From Pleurostoma richardsiae (Eukaryota; Ascomycota; Sordariomycetes; Calosphaeriales; Pleurostomataceae), in the NCBI GenBank assembly GCA_030052745.1, contig JANBVO010000024.1, positions 520,684-584,683 of the forward strand: a DNA stretch of 64,000 bases. The letters run 5' to 3'. Made by a program: the position numbers and the translations under genes. Shown here piece by piece: positions 53,879 to 63,840 of this stretch. A model generated the notes under the pieces. The model was given only the letters and a program-made list of their open reading frames with translations. It was not told the origin of the DNA and ran no database searches. Position 1 is the first letter of the stretch. Every line of letters starts with the position of its first letter.

Positions 53879-54328
53879 GTTGGTTGCAAATGTGCTTCTA
53901 ATAGGCAGCCCAGACGCTTTCTAGAAGACTGGAGGTGCCGGTTCGCCTTATACCTAGACGAGGGGATGGTATATATCGAAGTCGAGGTAAGGGTGGTGAC
54001 TCCGGAGGAGGTGACCAGCCCCGTCGTCGAGATCGCCTGGCATCATACATCCGGTGTAAATGGACTGTCCGTCTTCCAGAGTCGGCGCAACCTCTGCTCC
54101 TTCGTTTCTCCTACGATCCCGTCTCTCCTCAAGGATCGGCTTAATCCCACCTCCGCGCCCACCCATGCATTCTGAGTCCGGCTAGGATCACAGCAGGAAT
54201 CGCCAAATATCTAAGAGGCTGGCTTTCCCCTTCCGCAGGAGCTCAACTTGTGCATCCCTTTTTGCTCCTTCACTCCCAGAGTCGTTTGCAGTCTCTTCGC
54301 CCCCCCGGCCGGCTCTCTGAACATCCCA
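53879..54328. other. divergent intergenic region
   Basis: 450 bp upstream of both the 2EXR gene and the next plus-strand gene; ORFs present are short and overlap. A CT-rich leader precedes the ATG at 54329. Confidence 0.5.
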
Positions 54329-54899
54329 ATGGCTTCTCCTCGCGTTCTAAAGCGCAGCGCTTCAGAGGCCTCGATAGGTTCCGAAGGTACCCTTGACTAC
54401 GGCACGACTCAGCACGACATCGATATGCGCACAAGCACCATCGACATCAGTAGGGGTAATCCTTCCTCCCCGATTTCCCAGAAAGGCTGCCCTCAGCTAA
54501 CGCTAAATGACAGTGATAATCGTCAGGGAAGTTTACTTGGACGGCAGTACTCTGAAATGTCGGGTCGCGTACCCCCTCGGTGTCTGGTGGAAGATCGAGG
54601 AATTACAACAGGAAAAGGAGCTCGTTGGCGAGTTCATGGGCAACCACAGCGATGAGGTAGCGGAAGACCTCATCCACAACGAGATTGACGGCTCCCGTCC
54701 GCGGGATGAGTTCCCTGCAGGCATATCCGTGAAGGAATTCAAGGAGGTCGCCATGCTCGACGACGAGCTATGTGTCAAGGTCGTCCCTGAGGTTCTCTTG
54801 AAGTGGTCAGATATCAAGCAGGACGCCAACCTGCTGGGCCTCGCTCAGGAGTATATCAAGCGTGTGGGCTGGCAGGCTATCCTCGATCACAGACGTTGA
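54329..54899 (+). CDS. hypothetical 170-aa protein, two exons
   Basis: Exons 54329-54455 and 54514-54899, intron 54456-54513 (58 bp, GTAATC donor, GCTAAC branch site, CAG acceptor). The product starts MASPRVLKRSASEAS, a Ser-rich basic leader, then VIIVREVYLDGSTLKCRVAY and PLGVWWKIEELQQEKELVGE. The rest is acidic and probably helical (NHSDEVAEDLIHNEIDGSRP, SDIKQDANLLGLAQEYIKRV). There is no domain I recognise. The splice model is supported by phase and branch site. Reading through the intron instead gives a 109-aa product (stop at 54653-54655). It looks like an accessory-genome gene; no function proposed. Confidence 0.6.
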
Positions 54900-55254
54900 C
54901 GTCTTGCCTAGATAGTTGTGTCCTCAAAGTTGACTGTTCCCAGTACTACATTGTGCCATCGTCCCGCCAACGATCGCTGTGGGACCAGATAGGGGTAGGC
55001 ATAATGTCACTTCTCTCCGGCTTCTCTGCGCCGTGAAGCTCAAACACGTATTATCGAGCCCTAATACTCTTTGCCCTGCGACCAGTCTTTCGATAAGCTA
55101 CCACCAAGTAGAAGTACACCGATCGGCCCAAAGATGTCTCGTCATACGTTACCTAGCCATGCTTTTCCTCAGCGCCTGCTTCCGCGGCATTCGGAGTTTG
55201 ACACGATAGGTGTGTACGGATTATAGAGCTAGTCAAAGAGGCTGACTAGCCGTT
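54900..55254. other. intergenic, small hairpin
   Basis: About 355 bp; a perfect 8-bp stem, GCTAGTCA with TGACTAGC and a 7-nt loop, lies at 55228-55250. No gene seen. Confidence 0.5.
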
Positions 55255-55689
55255 TTGGCATATACTTCGAAACCTCGATGCCAACCCGGAGCTCTTCAGC
55301 TCAGCACCATACCACATGTCAGGGAGTGCTTTGGCTGGATGAAGGTCGATGGGAAAGAGTTGTTGGATCTGCATAAAAAGGGGAGGGACTTGGGTCCTCC
55401 AGCGTGTACCATTGACCGTATAAGACGGGAGATATCACCTGGTGAAACATATTATGCTATCGTCTATGAGTTTATTCCAGAGGACCGGCTCGATATGGAT
55501 GTCGTACAGTCTCAGCTGGACTTCTACTGGCGACTGGGGCTCTGCATAGTGCCTCGACCCGAAAACTGGAAAGGTCCCGGGGTCTTGATAGATATGGCCG
55601 ACCTCATAGCGCCATGGCATGCCGGATGGTTCAAGACAAGATACAAACAGCATGAGGCAGAGAAGTTTCTTGGCTCATCAGAGAGCTAG
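55255..55689 (+). pseudogene. N-terminally truncated gene relic
   Basis: Open frame of 145 codons with good coding character but no start: it opens on TTG and the first ATG is inside the conserved-looking part (CFGWMKVDG). Contained blocks are VRECFGWMKVDGKELLDL, TIDRIRREISPGETYYAIVY, VVQSQLDFYWRLGLCIVPRP and ENWKGPGVLIDMADLIAPWH. I recall very similar C-terminal blocks in uncharacterised Pezizomycotina proteins that have a longer N-terminal part. No matching upstream exon is visible in 54900-55254. A 5'-truncated copy is the simplest reading; a missed upstream exon is the alternative. Confidence 0.5.
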
Positions 55690-57932
55690 GGCAAGATTAC
55701 GATAGGACTTACTGGTGCTGTCTTGACCATTGCACCGGCGGATATCCTTCCGGGTTCCGTCATGTTTAAACCTTGGCTAACTCTATGCTCGTTCGGGATA
55801 TGGCATGGTCGTGCTGTGGCTATTGCGTACTTCTATGGGACTGGTGCGCAGACATGGGCGTCCAAAAGCGCTGACCATATGCGTAAAGGCTTTGTTGCAC
55901 GTTCTCTTTGCACGTTCTCTTAACATCGCGAGTCCTGAGACGCTTGAGGGTCCGGGTCTGCGGCTCTTCGCCCGTCTGTAGGTTGCTGGCGTCCTACGCG
56001 CTGCGTCGCCTACGGCGAACTTCTTAGCGGGAGCCGGAGGATGATATTCGGGCTGGTTTTCGCGTTCTGAATACTCCGGCGGATCATGATCCGTTTCGTA
56101 GGTGACGCGCTATCTAGGGCGACAGCTCTCGTCGTAATCGCCCATCTCTTGACCTTGGGGCCCAAGATCGAGGTTTTGCACGACCAGCGTGTGGTTCTTG
56201 GAGCACACTTTCTCCAGTCGCGGAGACGTATGCGTTTCGTGTGTTCAGAGGCGGTTGATGACGACTTGTCGCCGTGGCGGGCGTCATCGGCTTCACCGTC
56301 TACTTCGATGTGCGACTGCGACCGGCGGCGTCGCGCCTGGAGGGGAGGTCGGAATGATAATAGTCGGCAAAAGGAGGTGAGCCTCGCGTGTCATGTCCTT
56401 ATTCCGAGTCGTCGGCCTTATTTATCCATACTCGACGCGTGATGTCGATGGAGGAAATAAGGGAGTCACTGCCCGCGGCTGAGATACAAGAGCGTCGAAG
56501 TTGAATTCTGCCGGCAGAAAGAGGGCGGTCTAACCAACAGGGCATGGTGTCTAATCGGATTGAGCCAATGAAAATTTGTTGTGACAGACCGATACTAGGA
56601 GCATAGCTTACTCATTTTACCCCGCCAGCACCATGCGGGGTAACAAAGAATTCATACAATCTGGTCATTTCAATCTTTGATGGAGAAACGCTCACGTCGA
56701 GAAGGATCATAATCTAACAGCCTGTGCTGTTTGCCATGGCTGTCCTCACGAACTTACGCGATGATTCGATGACGGCGCACTTGACGCGGCAGCGAAGGCG
56801 CGGTAGTAGTGAAGCAGCGCCGAGCTGGGCTGGCGCTCTGGCGCTTCAGGAGTCAGGTGGGGTGGTGTCTCCGGGCCTCTAACCACCGGAAGCGGGGTTC
56901 CGGGCTGTTCCTGTACTCACGCCATAACCCGGGTCTTGGGAATGACCCGGACGTAACGCTATCTTCGCATTTGATCCTCTCACGGTATTTGATTTCAGGC
57001 TGGCTGATGCTAAAGACCTGCGTAAAGAGCCCAAACCTATGGACCTTGATAGGCACATCCCAGGAGGTAGCGGCTCCGAGGCGGCGTATGACCCGAGATA
57101 CTCCTTCGCCATCAATTGCGAGGAAGCCGCGGTGGACTGGACGGCAGCACTCCGCAAGACCATCTCCCCCAAAAGAGTCACAAGTCCAGACTCCCGTCAT
57201 AGTTGCAATGAAGTGGTGGGTAGGTCCACCGCGAACCTTACTATTATGGCTCGGGCAACGCTATGGATATCCATGAGTGCTCAATAAGGGAGCTAGGACG
57301 CCGGAGGCCCTGGATGCGGGCTGCCGGTGTGGTCAGGGATGTTTGTGCCCGGTACCTGGGGTTCGGCGTGGTCTCGCTTTAGTGTGGCTGTAAGCAGCAT
57401 TCGCGTCGCCTGACAGGGCACTGAGATCTTAACGAGCCAGGCCTCCGCGTGTTAGCGCGATCGGGAGTGCAGTAGAATGAACCGTCAAAGTGCTAACGCA
57501 AGGCACTCAACACGTGGAAACTAGTTAATAATGCCTACTCTCACCCGCTGTCCACAACAGCCGCACCGCACGTCTCGCCGGCAGCCTGGGATCCTCAACG
57601 CCAAGTCGTTGGATTCTTCGCCTGATAGTCCCGGCTCCAGAGAGCCCGCAGCCTGGCACCGGGCTTATGAATGAACTGCAACTCCCGCTGGGGAATTCGT
57701 CGAAGGCGATGCAGCGTAGAGGAAAACATGGGCGCCAGGAACCGGGCGAAGAGCCGCAGACCCGGATCCTCAGGCGTCCCAGGATCACGGTATAAAGTAA
57801 GTGAACATGCAGCAATAGCTTTACGATTATTGAGCCCAAGGGGCACTCTGCTGGCCACAAGGAGCAACAGTCGAGCTACGAACGTCAACATCGCGCTGAA
57901 CAGGCGGCTGGCGGCTGGCGGCAGATCTAGTA
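55690..57932. other. 2.2 kb without an intact gene; decayed-looking
   Basis: Multiple short frames in all directions. One coding-like ORF without a start is listed separately at 56946-57287. The rest shows no domains; it may be remnants of older genes. Confidence 0.5.
56946..57287 (+). pseudogene. orphan coding-like ORF, possible gene 3' end
   Basis: Frame open from just after a TGA at 56943 to a TAA at 57285-57287, 113 codons. The first ATG is at 57039. It reads FAFDPLTVFDFRLADAKDLR, KEPKPMDLDRHIPGGSGSEA, AYDPRYSFAINCEEAAVDWT and so on, with protein-like composition. A TTTCAG acceptor precedes it at 56992-56997, so it could be a last exon. I do not recognise the family and see no partner exon upstream. 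It may be a relic. Confidence 0.35.
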
Positions 57933-59267
57933 ATGACGTCCGGTACTGACGGGTTTGCAGGGACTGCATCTTCGCATCGTGCGGCTGCTGCAGAATTCGT
58001 CGACCAGCCCCGGTTTCACCGCCGCATGAAACTACCTGCGACCGATGCCCACGGAGAGCTGGCGGTGACGTACGCCGTGGCTGGAGCGCAGAGCCATGCA
58101 GCGCGCACAGTCTTATTCATTGGTGGTCTGATGGGCAGCCGATATGTCGCTACGTTCGTCGATTACTTGGCCGAGAGCTACGGGCTTAGGATCGTCGTGG
58201 TGGATAGGTCAGTCCATGCTTTCCTTATACTCTCTGTTACGGCCTGTAGACATCTCATTAGGTGAGACAGCTCTGCTACGAAAGACTGTCCTCACACACG
58301 GGAGAGCAGGCGGCTGACTGCGTTGCAAAGACCAGGAATAGGCGGCTCCACGAACGTGAAGCCCAGCCAGCGTATCAGCGTCTGGCTCGAGACAGTCCCC
58401 GTCCTGATGAGGGAGCTCAGAGCCGACCATGTGTCGATCCTCGCTCATAGCTGCGGAGTCATCTACGCGCTCAACACCGTCTACGCAATGCCGCAGATCC
58501 TGCCGCCGTCCAACCCGGTTGTGTATCTCTTCTCGCCCTGGGTGCCTCCTCGGTATTCAGGGGTGAAGCGTCTCTTGGTGGCATCCAAGATGCCGTCGCC
58601 ACTCATCAGTCGCCTTGACTCGGTCTTCTCGTTCGCTTATCGGGTCATTGCGCCGCCTGCCAACTTGTCCAGCATTGTCGTCGGCGCTATCTCGTCCTTC
58701 TTCGCCTCTTCTCCGGCCGGCTTCTCCGAGGGCTGTGCCGCCGGTGAAGGAGACGACGAGCAAGATGACCTCTTCCGACAGCACATGGGCATATCCGTCC
58801 AGGAGGATACCGCGCGGACATGCGAGACCATGCGTCGCGTCTGGGAGGCGGATACCCGCGGTGCCAGTGGCGAGGCCCTCCTGTCCCTACGTAAGCCTCA
58901 GGCCGGGTCTTGGGGTGTGTGTGAGGAGTACGAGTCCTGCCCTGGCAAGCTTGAAGAGCGGGTGAGGGGGCACTTCTGCCATGGACGGGCAGAGACTTGT
59001 GAGGCATGGAGTGCGAGCTCCAAGGCTCACATCGAACGCCCTCATCTCGTCATTAGCGTTCTCTGGGCAGAGACAGACAGGATGATTGGGAAAGACGGCG
59101 CATCCTACTTTGACAAGTGCTTCAAGGACTTCTCTGCTACGTCCGGGGCGGACTGCTGTCTTCTGTATCGGAGCGAGACGGTGCCCGACACGGATCATGA
59201 GTCGGTGTGCCTCCCACCGTACGGTGCCTTCCCAAAAGTCTGTGAGGAGATTGCAGCGAAGGCATGA
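57933..59267 (+). CDS. alpha/beta-hydrolase fold protein
   Basis: Two exons, 57933-58207 and 58331-59267, intron 58208-58330 (123 bp, GTCAGT donor, phase 2), 403 aa. The fold is recognised from RTVLFIGGLMGSRYVATFVD, LRIVVVDRPGIGGSTN (restored across the junction), and the nucleophile elbow VSILAHSCGVIYALN, where the Ser sits in A-H-S-C-G rather than the usual G-x-S-x-G. A cap region rich in Ser/Ala/Glu lies at about residues 190-290. A late TDHES segment (about 381) offers a catalytic His. Hydrolase activity is likely but the substrate is unknown. It lies in the accessory part, downstream of relics. Confidence 0.8.
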
Positions 59268-59432
59268 CGTTGTCGAGAGCAGAGGACATGCCACGGTGGA
59301 TCTGCATGCAATGCTGCGCCACTGCGGGTTGCTGCATCGCAGGGACTGGGGAATCTGGCCAGCACCGTTGCATTCGGTGTTGTGTCGCGGCATTAGAGTA
59401 CATGTATTGACGATCGTGTGTTCTATGGATGC

Positions 59433-60240
59433 CTAGGTACCCGCCTGTGAATCTCCTCTTGTTCCAGCCTTTTCCTCAAGCTCGCTTCTCCCGGCGTCCG
59501 TCTTGGTCTCAGCGGGCCCCATCTCCTCTTCAATGCCTTTCACCTCATCGAGAGCAGGGCAAACATGCTCCGCCTTCACGACTCTCACCATAACCTCATG
59601 GGCTTTGATGGACTCACGATCCATCTCACAGGAAGGACATCGAGAGGGCTCGTGTTCCACTCAGTCATCAGAGACCTCCGACAGGACAAATTCGCTGTAA
59701 CAAGAAAAAGGACCGTGATCAACCTCGTTGGCAACAAGTAGGAGTCTCCGAATCCCCCTAAAAAGGTTCTTTTCTCCCTTAAAACAATTATAATCCCCTT
59801 TAATCTCGTGTTGAGAAACGGCGATAGTTTCGATCTGTTTTATTTCCTCATACATCTGCACAGCGACGTCAAACTTATCGCTTTGTATGTCTAGGAAGAA
59901 GATATCGATAGAAGGGCGAAAGAATAGGTTTCGGAACGAAATCGAAACCTTGATCCTCTTGTTCGAGTTGCGTGAAGACTTTGAGAGCAAGCGCGCGGGA
60001 TTCTTTGCAGACGAAAAGAGCCGGTGGAGGCAGGGTTCCGAGAAGCAGAATATCGTCGTGTAACGATCTCATGAATGCGCGACGGTCGTCGTGATGGTTC
60101 GGGTGAGGTGCGCGTCGTAGTCGCGCCCGGCGCGGTATCCCTGTCGACTGCCATCTCGGAGCCTCCGGGGGCTCTGTGGATGAGTGCGGGTCCGCCGCTT
60201 TGCCGATGGCAAAAGCTTCTAGGCCATGAAGGCCCGACAA
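59433..60240 (-). pseudogene. degraded second copy of the 2EXR gene
   Basis: Reading right to left, one frame gives PPPALFVCKESRALALKVFT and LEQEDQG. After a frameshift near 59950-59965 a second frame continues with FFRPSIDIFFLDIQSDKFDV, KQIETIAVSQHE and RRLLLVANEVDHGP, ending in LSEVSDD and a TGA. After this stop the same frame goes on with VEHEPSRCPSCEMDRES, matching the C-terminal CxxC part of the intact copy at 53222-53878. There a Trp codon (TGG) stands where this copy has TGA. The N-terminal LPPELR region is scrambled. At least one frameshift and one nonsense change make a functional product unlikely. Confidence 0.85.
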
Positions 60241-60482
60241 ACGTTTATCCGATTGGAAAAATTGGTTCTAGACGAATTGTCTCCGCAATTTCAGTGTCCT
60301 GCTCAGTTAGGTACATTATCCCTGTTCATCTCGGATAAACCCGGCCCCGACACCGACCTTAGGTAAGGTAGCATCCCGCTTTCCGCGTCTCGAATTAACG
60401 ACTCCCGTCAACAATCAAGCAGCAGTATTAGCATCTACATCACCTCCTGTTCTCGCATCACCAAACCTGGCTAGGATCTAAC

Positions 60483-61355
60483 ATGTCTTATAAACTGTTA
60501 GGGCTTGGGGCCACAAGCTACGTCACCACAACCGACAACAAGACAGTCTTGAAGGGCCACCAAGTCTGGAAGAATGGGGAGTACTCCTTCGGTCGAGACG
60601 GTTGTGAGGATGACCTTGCCAGGGAGGCCATCATCTACAAACATCTCGGTAGCCACCCGCAGATTCTCAGATGCTTCGGTCTCGAACAACACTGTCCTGG
60701 CGTTCACTCGCTTCGCTTAGAGCTGGCTACACTTGGCTGCGTTCGGCAGTTTATTGAGGAGCATGCAGACGAACCTCTTCCGTTGCACACCCGATTGAGG
60801 ATGGTACTAGATGTCGTGACAGGACTCGATTACCTCCACTCAAGGGGTGTACAATACTGCGATATGAGCTGTCGAAACTTATTCCTCTTCGATGGATACC
60901 GTGTCAAGCTTGGCGATTTTGGTGCTTCGCTTCTCGAGGGCTACGAATTCAAACCGACGTTTTGCGAAGAGACTCAATACGAGCTGCCACTACGCGGAAG
61001 AGAATTCAAGGATCGGCCACCTATCAAACGAGAACTCTTTGCGTTGGGGTCAGCGATCTACGAGATTTCAATGTGGAAGAGGCCTTTCCAGGGGATCCCA
61101 GACGAAGAGGTGGAAATGAGGTACGCGCGGGAGGAGTTCCCTTCTCTAGTGGGTAACTTGGCCGGTCCGATAATCAGGAAATGCTGGGATGAAGAGTTTG
61201 ACAGTGCTAATGAGGTATTGGGGGCATTGGCACGACTCGTCATATTCATGGGTGCTTTAGCGGCCAAGATTGACGATGAGCAGCTGCAAGCAGAAGTCTG
61301 TATTGAAGGGAGCGAAGTACAGGAAACGATTGTGCCATGCACGATCTCAGCCTGA
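60483..61355 (+). CDS. small accessory protein kinase
   Basis: Single exon, 290 aa. It is a minimal kinase domain: glycine loop LGLGATSYV (6-14), beta-3 Lys24 in TVLKGH, helix-C Glu48, catalytic loop VQYCDMSCRNLFL with Asp127 and Asn132 (the HRD His-Arg is Tyr-Cys), and DFG at 145-147. The C-lobe is short (ELFALGSAIYEISMWKRPFQ) and the APE motif is not recognisable. All catalytic residues are present, so activity is plausible. Such short, intronless kinases multiply in the accessory genomes of filamentous fungi; the role is unknown. The start ATG at 60483 lies directly before the glycine loop, so no N-terminal regulatory part exists. Confidence 0.85.
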   Translation: MSYKLLGLGATSYVTTTDNKTVLKGHQVWKNGEYSFGRDGCEDDLAREAIIYKHLGSHPQILRCFGLEQHCPGVHSLRLELATLGCVRQFIEEHADEPLPLHTRLRMVLDVVTGLDYLHSRGVQYCDMSCRNLFLFDGYRVKLGDFGASLLEGYEFKPTFCEETQYELPLRGREFKDRPPIKRELFALGSAIYEISMWKRPFQGIPDEEVEMRYAREEFPSLVGNLAGPIIRKCWDEEFDSANEVLGALARLVIFMGALAAKIDDEQLQAEVCIEGSEVQETIVPCTISA

Positions 61356-61384
61356 AATCAATATGAAGCAGCGAAAACCAATCC

Positions 61385-61435
61385 CCACAGCCTCACCCAC
61401 AGCCTCATCCACAGCCTCATCCACAGCCTCATCCA
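61385..61435. repeat. 12-bp tandem repeat (CCACAGCCTCAT)
   Basis: About four copies of CCACAGCCTCAT with one variant (CC for AT at the unit end). Read on + in the frame starting at 61383 it encodes Pro/Thr/Ala/Ser repeats, but no start codon or gene model supports translation. It lies 30 bp after the kinase stop codon. Confidence 0.8.
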
Positions 61436-62499
61436 GTGACTCCATCAGGAATGAAGTTAGGCCGACACTGCAAGCGTGCTGTTATCAGCAACGGACATCT
61501 TGACAGATCGAACAGGGAACCTTACGCTTCACTGTGCTGGGCACAATGGACAAGCACCCCTCACAGAAACTGAGCCAAATGCAGCCTTTGTGTCCTCCTC
61601 CAGTTTCTCACACTTCAGTCCTTCCTTAGTCTCGCATAGGTCGGTAATAACCTTCGAGCTCAGAGAGTGAGGGTTCGTTCTGTTCCTACATTCCTTAAAC
61701 TTGCGCATCTGTTTGACGTACTTGCACATGGTATAAGCTGTAGGTTTGGTTGTGCTGGCGACGATCTGGCATGTAAGGATCCTTACTGAGATATCTCCCA
61801 AGGCTATCGAGTTCATCTTAAGTATCCAGACCTCTTGTCCACGACACATCACCACGGCGGGCCCGTCTTCGCAGGCAGGGTAGCATCGCGGAAGAGTTTG
61901 CTGATTCTGTAGCGTCTGAAAAGGTTATCGGACGGCCAGGCGTACTTCGGCCAATCCAGATCTGGGATTCGTTTCATGACCTGGCGTTGACATTTGCAGA
62001 AGATAACTGAACAGAGGATGGCTTTACATTATGCAGCGGAGATACTGTCGGTCGTTTCTGTGAGACGTGTCTGCACGGACGGACCCAATGATATTGCTGA
62101 TGCAAATGGACCCATCTGCAACAAGACATATCGGGTCCAACAATTTAGTGAGCTGTAAGCCCCTCGGCGTCTGACGGCTCGGTGATGGTCATCGCGTATC
62201 CTGCTCATGGTGACGGCAGTGGTGCTTTACCTCTGGAATCTCAATCATTGCGGGCACATCGATAACTTTTGCTGGGGGGTGTGCAGGCTTAGACCACTTT
62301 GCTACCTAAAGCTACGGTACTCCTACTATGTACATCCCGACATAGTACATAGATTCCCAAGCCCGCAATAAGTGGCCCATTGCGAGGCAACATTCGCCCA
62401 ATCGAAAAATAACTCCGCTATCTACCCCATTATTATGTAACTAGTACTATTACCCCGCCTCAAGTATCTTTCGCATCCCCTCCATTTTCTTCACTTGTC

Positions 62500-62611
62500 T
62501 TTGCATCTCTTTGCATCGCTTCGCATCGCTTCGCATCGCTTCGCATCTCTTTGCATCTATTTGCGTCGATTCGTATCTCTTCGCATCTCTTCTCATCTCA
62601 TCAGTTCTCTT
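62500..62611. repeat. decamer tandem repeat (TTCGCATCGC type)
   Basis: About eleven copies of a 10-bp unit, consensus TTYGCATCKC, degenerate at both ends, stopping five bases before the ATG at 62616. It would lie in the 5' leader or core promoter of that ORF. Confidence 0.85.
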
Positions 62612-62615
62612 CGCC

Positions 62616-63254
62616 ATGTCTCTCACACGGACACATGCACCAATCACAACCAACGAAGCTCTTGTGAATGTCCTTGAACATGAATGCAGCAAGCTTACCG
62701 ACCAGTATTTTCCGCTGCACGCAACGCAGATTAGATCGCTCGAGGGTGCGAGAGCGCTCGTCAATACAGACAAAAGCAGCATCCAGAGAAACCCTGTCAA
62801 ATCTCGGGCAGCCACCATCCTCACAGATCTCTGGACGCATATCCGGGAAGCCTACATTCTCTGCGCATTAGCAACGACCCAAACGAGCCTAGGCGCCTTG
62901 AAAACAATCGATTATATTGTATCGGTACGAAGTTGGTGGGAAGAAAGATCCGTCAAACCCCACGGTTTGACTGAGATCATGCATTTTCATTCGAATCTTT
63001 TGCCGAAGACCCGTGGCATTTCCGATTTTGTGACAGCTACCACGACAATTGCGCATCTCGCTGAGTTAATGCTGAGGGAGCATGGCGATGCGCCTCTGAT
63101 CATCACCTGTCCATTCGGCGGGCAACCGCCTCCCTTCATTCAAATCGGTCAACAACCGAGGATAAAAGTTGAATTGTCTATGGAGGCCTTCGCGGAGCTG
63201 ATGCGAGTGACAAACGGAGGAGGATCACGAACCTCTCTTGATCAGACGGTATGA
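62616..63254 (+). CDS. hypothetical 212-aa protein
   Basis: Intronless ORF; unknown family. It starts MSLTRTHAPITTNEALVNVL and seems mostly helical (TILTDLWTHIREAYILCALA, TTTIAHLAELMLREHGDAPL), with a central WW pair (VRSWWEERS). Its composition is protein-like and different from the repeat ahead of it. There is no signal peptide or membrane helix. The decamer tract directly upstream suggests translation starts at this ATG. The last 30 bp overlap the 3' end of a convergent minus-strand ORF, so at most one of the two may be real. Confidence 0.5.
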   Translation: MSLTRTHAPITTNEALVNVLEHECSKLTDQYFPLHATQIRSLEGARALVNTDKSSIQRNPVKSRAATILTDLWTHIREAYILCALATTQTSLGALKTIDYIVSVRSWWEERSVKPHGLTEIMHFHSNLLPKTRGISDFVTATTTIAHLAELMLREHGDAPLIITCPFGGQPPPFIQIGQQPRIKVELSMEAFAELMRVTNGGGSRTSLDQTV

Positions 63255-63593
63255 TGATTGACCGAGGACCCAACATGTCTGTCCCGGCTTTATGTACAAG
63301 AGAGTGAGGGAAATAGCGTTCGTATCGTCGGTTTGGACGTTTTCCATCTCACCACCACCAAACACTCTCACTGCACCCGCATGGCTTTTGTTCAGTACCA
63401 AGACCCCAACTGCATCTCTATCCACTTCTTTGATTGAACCATCCCCGACCTTCTCCTCGCAAATTTCTACCGAGTAACTGAACTGGAATGGGGTCAGCCA
63501 TGCCCTTGATAAGCTTCGCACGTCTCGTACCAGCTTCGAAACCTCTTGATGAATTTGATTCGCATCAGTCGTGTACGGTATTGAGGTCGTCAT
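63225..63593 (-). CDS. hypothetical 122-aa protein, convergent overlap
   Basis: ORF from ATG 63593. It reads MTTSIPYTTDANQIHQEVSK, then FQFSYSVEICEEKVGDGSIK and beta-rich, hydrophobic-alternating segments (DAVGVLVLNKSHAGAVRVFG, NAISLTLLYIKPGQTCWVLG), suggesting a small beta domain. I do not recognise it. It overlaps the 3' end of the plus-strand ORF by 30 bp. Confidence 0.4.
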   Translation of the reverse strand: MTTSIPYTTDANQIHQEVSKLVRDVRSLSRAWLTPFQFSYSVEICEEKVGDGSIKEVDRDAVGVLVLNKSHAGAVRVFGGGEMENVQTDDTNAISLTLLYIKPGQTCWVLGQSSYRLIKRGS

Positions 63594-63840
63594 CACCAAC
63601 GGCGCCGAACAGCTGGAATGCTCTTCAGATTAGACCGTAGAGAATATAAAGTGTGGCCTCACCCTTATTATATTTGCGCAAGAAATGCGCCTTTCACATA
63701 TCTAGACATGGGATCGTGAAGCTTGAAGCTACCAGTTGTCCCTTATGTTTGGGCGGGGTTGTGACGATGCCCAAAAATCTCGGTTAGGCTAAAATCTGTA
63801 GTCAAGCACGTGAGGGGTCCCGTGGTAACATCAAAAAGAA
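63594..63840. other. intergenic before the terminal minisatellite
   Basis: About 250 bp, AT-richer, no gene seen. Confidence 0.4.

Larger units (their letters stand above)
61356..62615. other. intergenic, 1.26 kb, with two tandem-repeat tracts
   Basis: Contains a 12-bp repeat just after the kinase gene and a decamer repeat just before the next ORF (separate entries). Between them no ORF shows a domain. Confidence 0.55.
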
